This document shows, one piece after another, positions 1 through 7,952 of a stretch of 64,000 nt of DNA (its first letter is position 1; the number at the start of each line of letters is the position of its first letter). The DNA is from Spirochaetales bacterium (GTDB lineage Bacteria; Spirochaetota; Spirochaetia; DSM-2461): assembly GCA_028533045.1 (NCBI GenBank), contig JAQQAP010000016.1, forward strand, positions 1 to 64,000, in the 5' to 3' direction. The notes under the pieces are model-generated. The model did not search any database. It saw nothing but the letters and a program-made list of their open reading frames with translations, and was not told where the DNA came from. The translations under genes were made by a program, and so were the position numbers.

Positions 1-10
1 TAGTTAATTT

Positions 11-124
11 TGCCTGGTGATAATGGCGCTGAGGAAATACCTGTTCCCATACCGAACACAGAAGTCAAGCTCAGTTGCGCCGATGGTACTGCGGTTCCCG
101 TGGGAGAGTAGGTCGTCGCCAGGC
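11..124 (+). rRNA. rrf: 5S ribosomal RNA
   Basis: The segment has the 5S rRNA signature: a 5' end TGCCTGGTG that pairs with CGCCAGGC at the 3' end, the conserved central CCCATACCGAACACAGAAGT stretch, and a GGGAGAGTAGGTCGTCGCC 3' part. It is complete, about 114 nt. The 23S and 16S genes would lie upstream, outside the window, so this is probably the end of an rRNA operon. A T-run follows directly and a second terminator hairpin lies about 20 nt further on. A 95-codon open frame across it has no coding support. Confidence 0.96.
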
Positions 125-142
125 TTTTTTATTTATAAACAG

Positions 143-175
143 AAACCCTGTGTTAAAGAACACAGGGTTTTGTTG
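143..175 (+). terminator. Rho-independent terminator after 5S rRNA
   Basis: A perfect 12-bp inverted repeat (AAACCCTGTGTT / AACACAGGGTTT, loop AAAG) is followed by a T-rich tail. It separates the rRNA operon from the flagellar gene cluster that starts at 238. Confidence 0.85.
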
Positions 176-189
176 TTTATAAATAATCC

Positions 190-216
190 TAATATTCCTT
201 CCGCAAATACCGAAAA
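190..216 (+). promoter_or_regulatory. possible sigma-28 promoter for the flgN-flgK cluster
   Basis: TAAT (190-193), 15 nt, then ACCGAAAA (209-216) loosely resembles the FliA consensus TAAA-N15-GCCGATAA. It sits 21 nt before the first flagellar gene. The match is imperfect, so this is only a candidate. Confidence 0.25.
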
Positions 217-237
217 TAGAAGGGAAGGAGTACCCGA

Positions 238-747
238 ATGGACAATACCGGATCAAATTGGCACAAACTCAAATGCTATATGGAAACGGAGAAGATTCTC
301 TTAACTTCTTTTATGGAAAAAAATAAAGACGTAAGACTACATGTAAGGAATATGGATTGGCCTACTCTGGAAGTGCAACTCCATGATCTTGACGATTACT
401 CATGTCAGATTCAGGAAATGGATCGTCGCCGTCATAAAGTCTACGAAAAAATAAAAAACGAGGCTGAAATAGGGGCGGATTTTACATTTTTTGATCTTAC
501 AGCCCATCTGCCCAAAAGTTATAGGTCAGAACTGCGTTCCCTTCACGGGGAGCTTAAAGTTTTAACCGACAGAATAAAGATCGAAGGTCGGATCACATCG
601 GCCTATGTGGAAGCGCGGAGCCAAGCCCTTAAGGACATGCTGGGAGAGTTGATACCGGAGACGAAAAATCTCTTTTACAGCCCTACCGGTCATACTTTTA
701 AAGGGTCTACCGGGACAAGTTCGCTTCTGGTTAACCGCAGCTTGTAG
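238..747 (+). CDS. FlgN-like flagellar export chaperone
   Basis: A 169-residue, helix-rich protein with no signal peptide, encoded 17 nt upstream of flgK. FlgN family proteins are small cytoplasmic helical chaperones that bind the hook-filament junction proteins FlgK and FlgL and deliver them to the type III flagellar export gate. Sequence similarity is too loose to prove the family by eye; the assignment rests on size, predicted helices with heptad-like stretches (about residues 45-75 and 95-150) and position before flgK-flgL. The start follows an AAGGAG ribosome site 8 nt upstream. The Shine-Dalgarno sequence lies in a small GGG/CCC loop, which might be relevant to CsrA. It likely heads an operon with flgK, flgL, fliW and csrA. 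Confidence 0.6.
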   Translation: MDNTGSNWHKLKCYMETEKILLTSFMEKNKDVRLHVRNMDWPTLEVQLHDLDDYSCQIQEMDRRRHKVYEKIKNEAEIGADFTFFDLTAHLPKSYRSELRSLHGELKVLTDRIKIEGRITSAYVEARSQALKDMLGELIPETKNLFYSPTGHTFKGSTGTSSLLVNRSL

Positions 748-764
748 GCGGTGAGGAGATCCTT

Positions 765-2648
765 ATGAAATCTACCTTTATGGGAATCGAACTGGGAAAA
801 CGGGGCATTATGGCCAGTTCCCAGGCGCTGGACACGGCGGGACACAATATCTCAAATGCCAATACCGAGGGATACAGTCGGCAAAGAGTTAAGCTCGGTT
901 CAACCGATCCTCTGTATATGCCACAACTCAATAGGGCCGAGACTCCCGGACAAATTGGTCAGGGGGTGGATGTTGTTAGTGTTGAGCGGGTTAGGGATGA
1001 ACTTCTTCAGACTCGCATTGTCGCATCCGGTGATAATAAGGGGTACTGGAACAGTCGGTCCGACTATCTTCTTATGGTTGAACAGATTTATAATGAGCCT
1101 AACGAAACATCTGTACGGACACTTATGGACCAATTTTGGGAAGGGTGGCAGGAGCTTTCCATTCATCCCAGTGATCAAGCTGCCAGACGGCAAGTAGCCC
1201 GTCGGGGAGAGACTCTTATTGATAGCATCAACAGTCGCTACAATGATCTTAAGGAAGTGCGATCAATGTTAGATGACGATGTGGCTGTTTCGGTGGGTGA
1301 GGTTAATAGCATTCTATCAAACATTGCGGCTCTGAATGAACAAATCAGCAAATCCGAAGCCTTGGGAGATAATCCTAACGACCTCTATGATAAGCGGGAT
1401 CTTCTAACGGAAGATTTAGCTGATTATATGAAAATCACTATCGAAAATAAACGGGATCCCGATGAGTTCCAGATTCACACAGGTGGTCGAGAATTGATAC
1501 AGGGACGAAAAGTTAACTATCTGGACACGGTTCCCAATGCAGATAATGAAAGCTTTCTGGATATCACCTGGAAAGGGAGTGATGAGCGGGTGACCCTCTA
1601 CGGCGGAAAACTGGCCGCTCTGGTAGAACTCCGCGATGTAGATGTCAGAGAAGAAATTCAGAACCTTGATATGATGACTATTAATTTTACCGATATGGTA
1701 AACGGTATTCACAGACAGGCCTGGAACGGAAACCACGAAACGGGAGTTGACTTCTTTAGGGAGTATCCCCTCATTAATAATGTAGCCGGTAATTATGATC
1801 GTAACGGTGATGGAGAACTGGATTCCTCCATGATTTATCGTTTTACCGGCGCCCATACTCTGGATCCTCAGCAACAGGCGGGCCTGGAGGGAACAATTAC
1901 TGTTAACGGAGCCGATGGAGATGTGGAAATTCCCTATTATCCCTCCGATACGGTGGGGGATATTATGGAACGAATTAATAACTCCTCTTCCGAAGTAAAA
2001 GCCATGTTGGACTTTAATGGTAAGCTGATTATGAAAGCTTCTCCGGCCACTCAAATTGGCAATCCCGATTTTGTTATTCGTCACTTGGAGGATTCCGGAC
2101 AGTTTTTAGCCGGTTATGCGGGAATCCTTGAAAACAACGGAGCCGGTGGAGCCTATGACTGGAATCAGGCCGATGCTGTATTGGCTCTTCAAGCCGGAGG
2201 GGGGACCGATTACTCCGTTGCTCCTCTAACCCATCCTTCGGGCTGGCTACAGATAAACGAAACCCTGGTTACCGATCCCAACGCCATTGCGGCAGGTTTG
2301 GGAGAAAATGGCCGTGAAGCGGCTGCCGGTGACGGTTCGGCCGCTCTGGCCATCGCCGATCTTCGCCAAGAGATGGTCATGGTAGGTCCGCAACGCAGTT
2401 TTGACGACTATTTTGCCGAGACAGTTGCCAACATAGGTCTTAAGGGTGAACAAGCGGAAATAACCAGTGAGACGGAAAATCTGGCCTGGAAGGAACTTAA
2501 GGCTCTCCAGGAATCGATCAGCGGAGTCAATCTGGATGAAGAGTTTTCCGATATGATTAAGTTTCAGCACGGTTTTAACGCCGTATCCCGTTATATCACC
2601 ACAGTGGATGAAATGCTGGATACCATAATTAACAGAATGGGGGTGTAG
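765..2648 (+). CDS. flgK: Flagellar hook-associated protein 1
   Basis: A 627-residue FlgK, the first hook-filament junction protein, exported by the flagellar type III system to the periplasmic filament base. The N-terminus carries the conserved axial-protein motif GIELGKRGIMASSQALDTAG followed by HNISNANTEGYSRQRV (residues about 5-45). The C-terminal part ends with the paired helix (EEFSDMIKFQHGFNAVSRYI..DEMLDTIINRMGV) typical of the D0 domain. The middle is variable, as in the family. A GGAG ribosome site lies 8 nt before the ATG. Only 3 nt separate its stop from flgL, so the two are co-transcribed. Length is within the family range. Confidence 0.95.
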   Translation: MKSTFMGIELGKRGIMASSQALDTAGHNISNANTEGYSRQRVKLGSTDPLYMPQLNRAETPGQIGQGVDVVSVERVRDELLQTRIVASGDNKGYWNSRSDYLLMVEQIYNEPNETSVRTLMDQFWEGWQELSIHPSDQAARRQVARRGETLIDSINSRYNDLKEVRSMLDDDVAVSVGEVNSILSNIAALNEQISKSEALGDNPNDLYDKRDLLTEDLADYMKITIENKRDPDEFQIHTGGRELIQGRKVNYLDTVPNADNESFLDITWKGSDERVTLYGGKLAALVELRDVDVREEIQNLDMMTINFTDMVNGIHRQAWNGNHETGVDFFREYPLINNVAGNYDRNGDGELDSSMIYRFTGAHTLDPQQQAGLEGTITVNGADGDVEIPYYPSDTVGDIMERINNSSSEVKAMLDFNGKLIMKASPATQIGNPDFVIRHLEDSGQFLAGYAGILENNGAGGAYDWNQADAVLALQAGGGTDYSVAPLTHPSGWLQINETLVTDPNAIAAGLGENGREAAAGDGSAALAIADLRQEMVMVGPQRSFDDYFAETVANIGLKGEQAEITSETENLAWKELKALQESISGVNLDEEFSDMIKFQHGFNAVSRYITTVDEMLDTIINRMGV

Positions 2649-2651
2649 TAA

Positions 2652-3896
2652 GTGTACCGAGTAAGTTCAAATATGTCTAACGATGATTTTCGTTACAGAA
2701 TGTTAAGGCAGGATAACGGTATTAGCCAGCTGGAGAATAAAATTTCCTCAAGTAACCGCATAACCAATCTCCGGGACGATCCTGTGGCGGCAGCCCATTC
2801 CACACGACTCAAGTCTAATATTACTCGTATGGAACGGTTTGAACGCAATATTGACTACACTAAGGGCCGCTATAATGAAGTTGAAGGTTATATGGATGAA
2901 ACCCTCAATATTCTCCATCGCCTCCGTGAATTGGCCGTACAGGGCTCTAACGGCACCTACGGTGAAGAAGACAGGGAGATGATGGCTGTGGAAACTAATG
3001 AACTGCTCAATCAGCTCGTTACCGTGGCCAATACAACCAGCGTAGACGGTCGTGCCCTCTTTGGCGGAACCGACCGGGAAGGGGAGCCCTTTGAAGCCTT
3101 TTCCAGCCGTATTCCCAAGATGCAGCAGCCCGGTATTACTCAGGTTACCTACTTGGGGAATATTCAGGAAAATCAGGTGGAAATCGCCGAAGGCTCCTAT
3201 GTTCCTGTTGATTTTAGAGGAAATGATATCTTTTGGTCCGAGCATAATCAGCTTTTTGGTCCCCGGGATGTGCAGGATTACGTTGTGCAGGAAGATACCG
3301 CTTTTACCGTGGATGGTGTTACGGTTAACCTCAAGGCCGGGGACAATATTAACAACATTGTTGATCGAATAAATGGCAGTACAGCTGCGGTTAAAGCCGA
3401 AATTGATCCCGTTTCGGGTGCTTTGAATATGAAAACCACCGTGGCTCACCAGATATGGCTGGACGAGCCGGAAAATGCCACTGTTCTCAAAGACTTGGGG
3501 CTGATTACGGCGGTGGGAAAACCTCCCATGAACCTGGGAACCGATGTGGCATCTTCCGGGGGCTCTCTTTTTGATACGATCATAAACATGCGTGACAGTC
3601 TCCTGAATAATGACGCCGAACAGGTGGGCGGTTCGGTTTTGGCCGGGCTCAGTTCTTCCATGGATACCCTTCTGGGAAAGATTGCGGATTTGGGTGCTAT
3701 GGAAGAGAGGCTCGATGTAACACAAAATCGCCTTTCCAAGGGTGTTGTTGATACACAGGCCTGGGATTCCTCCCTTACCGATACGGACATGACAGAGGCC
3801 GTTACGCGGCTTAAAATGATGGAATTCGTACAGCAGGCCACATATCGTGCCTCCTCACAAATTTGGGATAAATCACTTATGGACTTTTTAAGGTAG
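2652..3896 (+). CDS. flgL: Flagellar hook-associated protein 3
   Basis: A 414-residue FlgL, the second junction protein between hook and filament. The N-terminus (YRVSSNMSNDDFRYRML..ISQLENKISSSNRI) and the flagellin-like helices near residues 45-120 are typical, as is the C-terminal helix with METRL-like TEAVTRLKMMEFVQQATYRASSQ. It starts with GTG directly behind the flgK stop. The family is homologous to flagellin at both ends, which explains its resemblance to the FlaB proteins encoded at 10477-12410, but the long insert and position after flgK mark it as FlgL. fliW begins 8 nt downstream. Confidence 0.94.
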   Translation: MYRVSSNMSNDDFRYRMLRQDNGISQLENKISSSNRITNLRDDPVAAAHSTRLKSNITRMERFERNIDYTKGRYNEVEGYMDETLNILHRLRELAVQGSNGTYGEEDREMMAVETNELLNQLVTVANTTSVDGRALFGGTDREGEPFEAFSSRIPKMQQPGITQVTYLGNIQENQVEIAEGSYVPVDFRGNDIFWSEHNQLFGPRDVQDYVVQEDTAFTVDGVTVNLKAGDNINNIVDRINGSTAAVKAEIDPVSGALNMKTTVAHQIWLDEPENATVLKDLGLITAVGKPPMNLGTDVASSGGSLFDTIINMRDSLLNNDAEQVGGSVLAGLSSSMDTLLGKIADLGAMEERLDVTQNRLSKGVVDTQAWDSSLTDTDMTEAVTRLKMMEFVQQATYRASSQIWDKSLMDFLR

Positions 3897-3904
3897 GTTG
3901 ATTC

Positions 3905-4324
3905 ATGGATAATGTAGATAAAGAGATCGAGATACCTTCCGGTCTGTTCGGTTTTGAAGGATTAACACGATTTATTCTCAACCGGGCTACCCAGGAACCC
4001 TTTCTCATCCTCAGTTCTCTTGAGCAGGAAGGGCTTTCATTTATACTCATAGACCCTCTCTATTTTCGCCCCGATTATAGTCCCGATTTGAGCGGGGAAG
4101 ACTTAAAGGAGATTGGCGTAGAAGAAGGTCAGAATGATGATCTCTACGCCCTGGGCATTGTTACTGTTCGTCCCGAGGAGGATCCTCAGATGACAGCCAA
4201 TCTTCAGGGGCCTATTATCATAAACGGGGCTAATATGAAGGCCAAGCAGTGTATCTCAACAAATCCTAAATGGCAGACACGCCATGATATTCTGGCGGAG
4301 ATGAAGATCCGCCAGGGAGTATGA
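3905..4324 (+). CDS. fliW: Flagellar assembly factor FliW
   Basis: A 139-residue FliW. The family signature is visible: [13 protein letters not shown] near residue 15, the [26 protein letters not shown] segment, and [15 protein letters not shown] near the C-terminus. In Bacillus and relatives FliW binds both newly made flagellin and CsrA: when flagellin is exported, free FliW sequesters CsrA and relieves repression of flagellin translation. csrA follows after a single base, and both flagellin mRNAs in this window have candidate CsrA hairpins in their leaders (11359 and 12444), so the same homeostatic loop is inferred here. Confidence 0.94.
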   Translation: MDNVDKEIEIPSGLFGFEGLTRFILNRATQEPFLILSSLEQEGLSFILIDPLYFRPDYSPDLSGEDLKEIGVEEGQNDDLYALGIVTVRPEEDPQMTANLQGPIIINGANMKAKQCISTNPKWQTRHDILAEMKIRQGV

Positions 4325-4325
4325 T

Positions 4326-4556
4326 ATGCTGATTCTATCCAGGCGCAAAGATGAGACTATAATCATAGATGACAAAATAGAAATCTCTATCGTCGATATA
4401 AAAGGAGACCAGGTTAAACTGGGGATAAATGCTCCCCGAACGGTAAAAGTATACCGCAAAGAGGTATATCTGGAGATTGAAAAAGAAAATGCTGCGGCCG
4501 CCCGGTCCAGTGCGGATGCTCTGTCTTCCCTGGGGGATTTCTTTAAGAAGAAGTAG
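4326..4556 (+). CDS. csrA: Carbon storage regulator CsrA
   Basis: A 76-residue CsrA, a dimeric RNA-binding translational repressor. The family N-terminus [20 protein letters not shown] is intact, followed by [22 protein letters not shown], which includes the conserved Arg of the RNA-binding surface (R in [10 protein letters not shown]). CsrA recognises GGA motifs, ideally in hairpin loops. It lies one base behind fliW. The last 14 bases overlap the 3' end of tsaB on the opposite strand, so the two operons are convergent without spacer. The likely local targets are the flagellin leaders. Confidence 0.96.
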   Translation: MLILSRRKDETIIIDDKIEISIVDIKGDQVKLGINAPRTVKVYRKEVYLEIEKENAAAARSSADALSSLGDFFKKK

Positions 4557-5247
4557 AGGCCTCTTTGGCTTCCAGGCTGATTTCGGCTTCGCTTTTTCTC
4601 ATATAGAGAGGGCCCGTATCCATTGTATCGGGACCTCTTTCCTCAAAAAGACAGCGGCCCAGGGCAATCATAGCTCCCCCGTTGCCCCGGCGGCACTCTT
4701 CATCTAAGAGAAAGCAATCTCTATCATCCCGACTTTCTACGTGGCTATTAAAAAGGGCGCAGTCCGGGCCGGTTAGAATAACTTTTTCCCCTTCCTTGCC
4801 AAGCCTATCTACCAGTGTAAAAATTTCTTCGGGAGTCAGGTCTCCATAGTCGCTTAGCTTAACACCTTTACGATAGAGTGCGGCAAAGTAGCGTTTTTTT
4901 CTGGCGTCGATAAGGGGTAGGACAAGTCCGTCAAAATGTACAAAGGGACGGGCCAGAATATCCAGGGTGGGAACGGCAACGAAAGGAGTATCCGTCGCGG
5001 CACATATACCCTTTGCTGTGGCCATTCCTACACGGAGTCCTGTGAATGAACCGGGGCCAAGGGCTGTACAGACCAGATCCAGGTCGGTCGGTTTGAGTTC
5101 GGCCTCTGCAAAAAGCCTATCTACGGCGGGCATTATCAGTTCGGAATGGCGGAATCCTATATCCGCGTTATACTGGTAGTAGGATTCACCTTTCTGTAAG
5201 GTGAGGGAGAGTACGGCTGTAGCTGCATCGATGGCTAAGATATTCAT
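4543..5247 (-). CDS. tsaB: tRNA threonylcarbamoyladenosine biosynthesis protein TsaB
   Basis: A 234-residue TsaB, an actin-like ATPase-fold protein that scaffolds TsaD and TsaE in making the t6A37 modification of ANN-decoding tRNAs. Diagnostic features are the N-terminus [17 protein letters not shown], the [14 protein letters not shown] helix and the [17 protein letters not shown] motif near residue 65. The start overlaps the end of tsaE by 4 nt (ATGA type), which implies translational coupling. tsaD is not in the window. Its 3' end overlaps csrA by 14 nt on the other strand. Confidence 0.94.
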   Translation of the reverse strand: MNILAIDAATAVLSLTLQKGESYYQYNADIGFRHSELIMPAVDRLFAEAELKPTDLDLVCTALGPGSFTGLRVGMATAKGICAATDTPFVAVPTLDILARPFVHFDGLVLPLIDARKKRYFAALYRKGVKLSDYGDLTPEEIFTLVDRLGKEGEKVILTGPDCALFNSHVESRDDRDCFLLDEECRRGNGGAMIALGRCLFEERGPDTMDTGPLYMRKSEAEISLEAKEASTSS

Positions 5248-5666
5248 TCATCCCATCCTTTGAGAGTTATTGACCGGGTTTGGTCTTCATTTATTTTAAT
5301 TTCTACGGTAATTAGATTTTCAGGTAAAAGGGAATCGACCCGTTCATACCACTCGATGAGGGAAACTCCCTGCCCATAAAGCATTTCTTCTGCTCCCAGG
5401 AGGTAGAATTCCTCTTCATCGGCTATGCGGTAAAGATCCATATGATAGAGAGGGAGGCGTCCGGAGTATTCCTGAATGAGGGTGTAGGAGGGGCTGACAA
5501 TGGGGCCTTCTATTCCAAGCCCTCGGGCAAATCCCCGGGTAAAGACCGTTTTGCCGGCTCCCAAAGAACCACTCAGGCCTATAACCATGGAAGGGCGGCA
5601 TTTTTCTCCCAGAGTACGACCCAGGTTTTCCGTTTCTTCGGGAGAATGGGAAAGAATTACGGTCAG
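5244..5666 (-). CDS. tsaE: tRNA threonylcarbamoyladenosine biosynthesis ATPase TsaE (CTG start)
   Basis: TsaE is the P-loop ATPase that drives the TsaB-TsaD cycle in t6A synthesis. The Walker A motif is GSLGAGKT, followed by FTRGFARGLG, PSYTLIQEY and the YHMDLYRI strand. The first ATG (5588) lies immediately before the Walker A strand and would remove the conserved N-terminal SPEETENLGRTLG segment. That segment is encoded in frame upstream with no ATG, GTG or TTG before the TGA at 5682-5684. The best start is CTG at 5664-5666: it overlaps the upstream stop as CTGA and has AAAGGGA 7 nt before it, giving 140 residues, the family's usual length. ATT at 5670-5672 is the alternative. Confidence 0.88.
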   Translation of the reverse strand: MTVILSHSPEETENLGRTLGEKCRPSMVIGLSGSLGAGKTVFTRGFARGLGIEGPIVSPSYTLIQEYSGRLPLYHMDLYRIADEEEFYLLGAEEMLYGQGVSLIEWYERVDSLLPENLITVEIKINEDQTRSITLKGWDE

Positions 5667-5935
5667 AGCAATTTCCCTTTTTCATCGAGTACTTTTATCT
5701 CTTCCTTAAGCATTTTAAGGAGAGGGAGGAGGGGATAGTCTATATCACCTTTTAGCTTGGCGTTAATCTTTTTGTTTCCCGTGGGTTCCATTTCGACGAG
5801 GAAGGAGATAGGAACACACTGGGGCTCATTTCCTTCTTCTTCAAAACAGGCGTTGGCGTAGTATTTTTTGATGTAATAGAGGGGAACGTCGGATTTTTGT
5901 AGTTCAATGTTGTCGATACTCAATAGTTTTAGCAT
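5663..5935 (-). CDS. small conserved-looking protein of unknown function
   Basis: A 90-residue soluble protein, not recognised. It starts MLKLLSIDNIELQKSDVPLY, has an acidic middle (CFEEEGNEPQCVP) and a basic, helix-prone C-terminal half that ends IKVLDEKGKLL. There is no signal peptide, membrane segment or known motif. It sits 12 nt after the PilZ gene and shares a 4-nt stop/start overlap with tsaE, so it is transcribed with the flagellar-PilZ-tsa operon. From memory, Treponema has a similar fliD/unknown/PilZ/tsa gene order, which suggests a spirochaete-specific conserved gene; this was not checked. Confidence 0.75.
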   Translation of the reverse strand: MLKLLSIDNIELQKSDVPLYYIKKYYANACFEEEGNEPQCVPISFLVEMEPTGNKKINAKLKGDIDYPLLPLLKMLKEEIKVLDEKGKLL

Positions 5936-5947
5936 AACTTACCTTCT

Positions 5948-7060
5948 TTATGTGAAGTCGTAGATGAATTCGTTTATCCGGTTCAAATTCTTGCTTGATG
6001 CACGGGTAAACATAATGTGTACATTATATCTTATGCGCGAAGTCTGCTGAATATCAACTGTTTTTCCAAAAGTTGATACAGGATTTCCCGGAATTGGCTC
6101 AAAATTGAGTTTACAGAGGTCGCCTTTCTTGAGAGGCTTGGTTGTACTAAGGCAGCAACCACCTGCGGAAAGATCCACCAGATTTCCCATTCTTCCGTTG
6201 CTTTTTTCCACAACCGCTTCTTTTTTCGTTCGGCGACCGTCGGATTTTTCCACAATACGGATGGGGTAGATATAAACGGGCTTTTGAATTTTTTTACGTC
6301 GGAACCGCCTCATATTGGCCCGGCTTTCCCGTTTGGTATGTTGTAATATGATACTGGTAATTTTTTTGACTGAGTTGTAACCGATTATCTTGGAAACAAA
6401 ATGGACCTCATCGCCCCCCTTGTTCCAGACAAAGATATTTATTTTAGTTCCTTTTTTCCAGCGAATGGCTTCGCCATAGGCATTGGTAGGAACTTTAACG
6501 CAGTAAAATTCCTTTAGATTTGCCGTAACAAGAGAATTAAAACGTTTTCCTCCGACCTGTTCGATGGTAATTCTCTGGCCCAGTTGGATTTCCTTGGTAT
6601 TGGAGAGAAATACATTGGTCGGTTCCATTCTCTCCAGGAGCTGTTTGATTTGAAAGAGTTCGTACTTGCGGCTTTCTATTACACTGGGCGGGGCTTCCAT
6701 GTGGGAAGCGTCTCGAATCGCCTTTCCAAGGGTATTATTGAGGGTGCGGGAGTTTTTTAAGAGGTCGTAGGGACGACGGACCGAATAGGTTTTTATCATG
6801 GATTCAAGAGTCTTTATCTGTTTTTTTGTTAAACCGATATCGGCAGCTTCTTTTCTAAAAAGGCGTCTGTTGTACTGTGCAGCCTTACCCTTTTTCTGTT
6901 TACCAAACCCTCCGCCAAGACGGTTGGAGATTACGTTTAAGAGAGTAACAGCAATAATCGTACCGCCAATAAGAGCTCCTAGTGTAAGAAGAGAACGGGT
7001 GTTGCTTGTTTGCTGGAAAAATACCCCCGCATAGCGGGACGTCTGTAGAAGAGGTAACAT
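5948..7060 (-). CDS. membrane-anchored PilZ-domain (c-di-GMP receptor) protein
   Basis: A 370-residue protein with one N-terminal membrane segment (about residues 24-45, LLTLGALIGGTIIAVTLLNV), a basic linker, and a middle and C-terminal beta-rich part. The C-terminal third is a PilZ domain: an arginine cluster RANMRRFRRKK, then NLVDLSAGGCCLSTTKPLKKGD, which contains the DxSxxG c-di-GMP motif. PilZ proteins transmit c-di-GMP levels to motility. It lies in the fliD operon, and its start overlaps the preceding gene by one base, so control of flagellar rotation or assembly is inferred. The N-terminal part resembles the extra domain seen in spirochaete PilZ proteins. Confidence 0.85.
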   Translation of the reverse strand: MLPLLQTSRYAGVFFQQTSNTRSLLTLGALIGGTIIAVTLLNVISNRLGGGFGKQKKGKAAQYNRRLFRKEAADIGLTKKQIKTLESMIKTYSVRRPYDLLKNSRTLNNTLGKAIRDASHMEAPPSVIESRKYELFQIKQLLERMEPTNVFLSNTKEIQLGQRITIEQVGGKRFNSLVTANLKEFYCVKVPTNAYGEAIRWKKGTKINIFVWNKGGDEVHFVSKIIGYNSVKKITSIILQHTKRESRANMRRFRRKKIQKPVYIYPIRIVEKSDGRRTKKEAVVEKSNGRMGNLVDLSAGGCCLSTTKPLKKGDLCKLNFEPIPGNPVSTFGKTVDIQQTSRIRYNVHIMFTRASSKNLNRINEFIYDFT

Positions 7061-7941
7061 CAGCTTTCCTCCCTTGAGAGGGCTGTGAAAATTTCTTCAA
7101 GAATTTCAATCTTGGGAATAATTTCGTATTCCGTGAGGTCCCCGGTAAGAATGGTGTCTCCCGTATCAATTGCTTCGGCAAGTTCACTCAGAATAGAGTT
7201 GAGTTCCGGAATAAATTCTTCCGGCAGTGAAAGTTCTTGCCCTGCTTCAGAGAGACCGGTAAGAATACGTACAGATTTGGAAAGTAGTTCGGAGAGTACA
7301 ATAATGATATCAAGAGCTTCCTTGTCTTTATTGGACTGAAAAAGAACACTCACCTCTTCAATGCGCGGGATAAGACGATTTAGGGTTGCTGCTGTTTTAA
7401 GACCTTCCTGTACCGGCTGAGTAAGTTCTCCCATTCGTCCCTGAATCAGGGCATCCACATTGGCCCACTCTTGTTTCAAAGCAGCTTTGTTTTCTCCGCT
7501 CACATCTCCTTCGAGAATTCCCGAATCGTCCATAAGCTTATTAAGAGTTGTATCAAATACATATCCGTTCATCATTAAGAGTTGAGGCAAGTTATTTCTG
7601 ATATGGCCATACTGGCTTCCTAAATCAATCATCACGTCCCGGTTCATTCCATCGAGGGCCTGGTTATAGAGGTCAAAGTAGGACCGTACCGTTCCAAGAT
7701 CCTTTACCATTGTCTGAATTCTATCCAGGGCGGTAATTTCCATCTTGGTAATACTCCCGATTTCATAGTCTTTAAGTATTTCTTTATTTTGAAGAAAAAT
7801 CTCTTTGCCGTCAAGGGAAATCTCGGAAATGTAATACTCCTGTGTTTCCAGCCATGCGGCCAGTCCGGAATAGATATCAAGGCAATTTCGTTCTCCGTCC
7901 AGGGAAAAATCTATTTTTTCGTTATTAATCAGGATATTCAA
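7060..7941 (-). CDS. uncharacterised protein of the fliD operon
   Basis: A 293-residue cytoplasmic protein, not recognised. The first 75 residues (MNILINNEKIDFSLDGERN..LDGKEIFLQNKEIL..ITKMEIT) look like an alternating beta fold, perhaps a beta-grasp module. The remainder is helical and acidic with several leucine-rich stretches (IPRIEEVSVLFQSNKDKEAL, IIIVLSELLSKSVRILTGL). There is no signal peptide. It starts 11 nt after fliD and ends in a one-base overlap with the PilZ gene, so it is tightly placed between a filament cap gene and a c-di-GMP receptor. A role as chaperone or regulator of flagellar assembly would fit the position but is only inference. Confidence 0.75.
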   Translation of the reverse strand: MNILINNEKIDFSLDGERNCLDIYSGLAAWLETQEYYISEISLDGKEIFLQNKEILKDYEIGSITKMEITALDRIQTMVKDLGTVRSYFDLYNQALDGMNRDVMIDLGSQYGHIRNNLPQLLMMNGYVFDTTLNKLMDDSGILEGDVSGENKAALKQEWANVDALIQGRMGELTQPVQEGLKTAATLNRLIPRIEEVSVLFQSNKDKEALDIIIVLSELLSKSVRILTGLSEAGQELSLPEEFIPELNSILSELAEAIDTGDTILTGDLTEYEIIPKIEILEEIFTALSREES

Positions 7942-7952
7942 AGGAGCTCCCC

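Noticed and set aside
17..304. 95-codon open frame across the 5S rRNA
   Set aside because: It lies over a clear 5S rRNA and terminator and has no ribosome site; non-coding.
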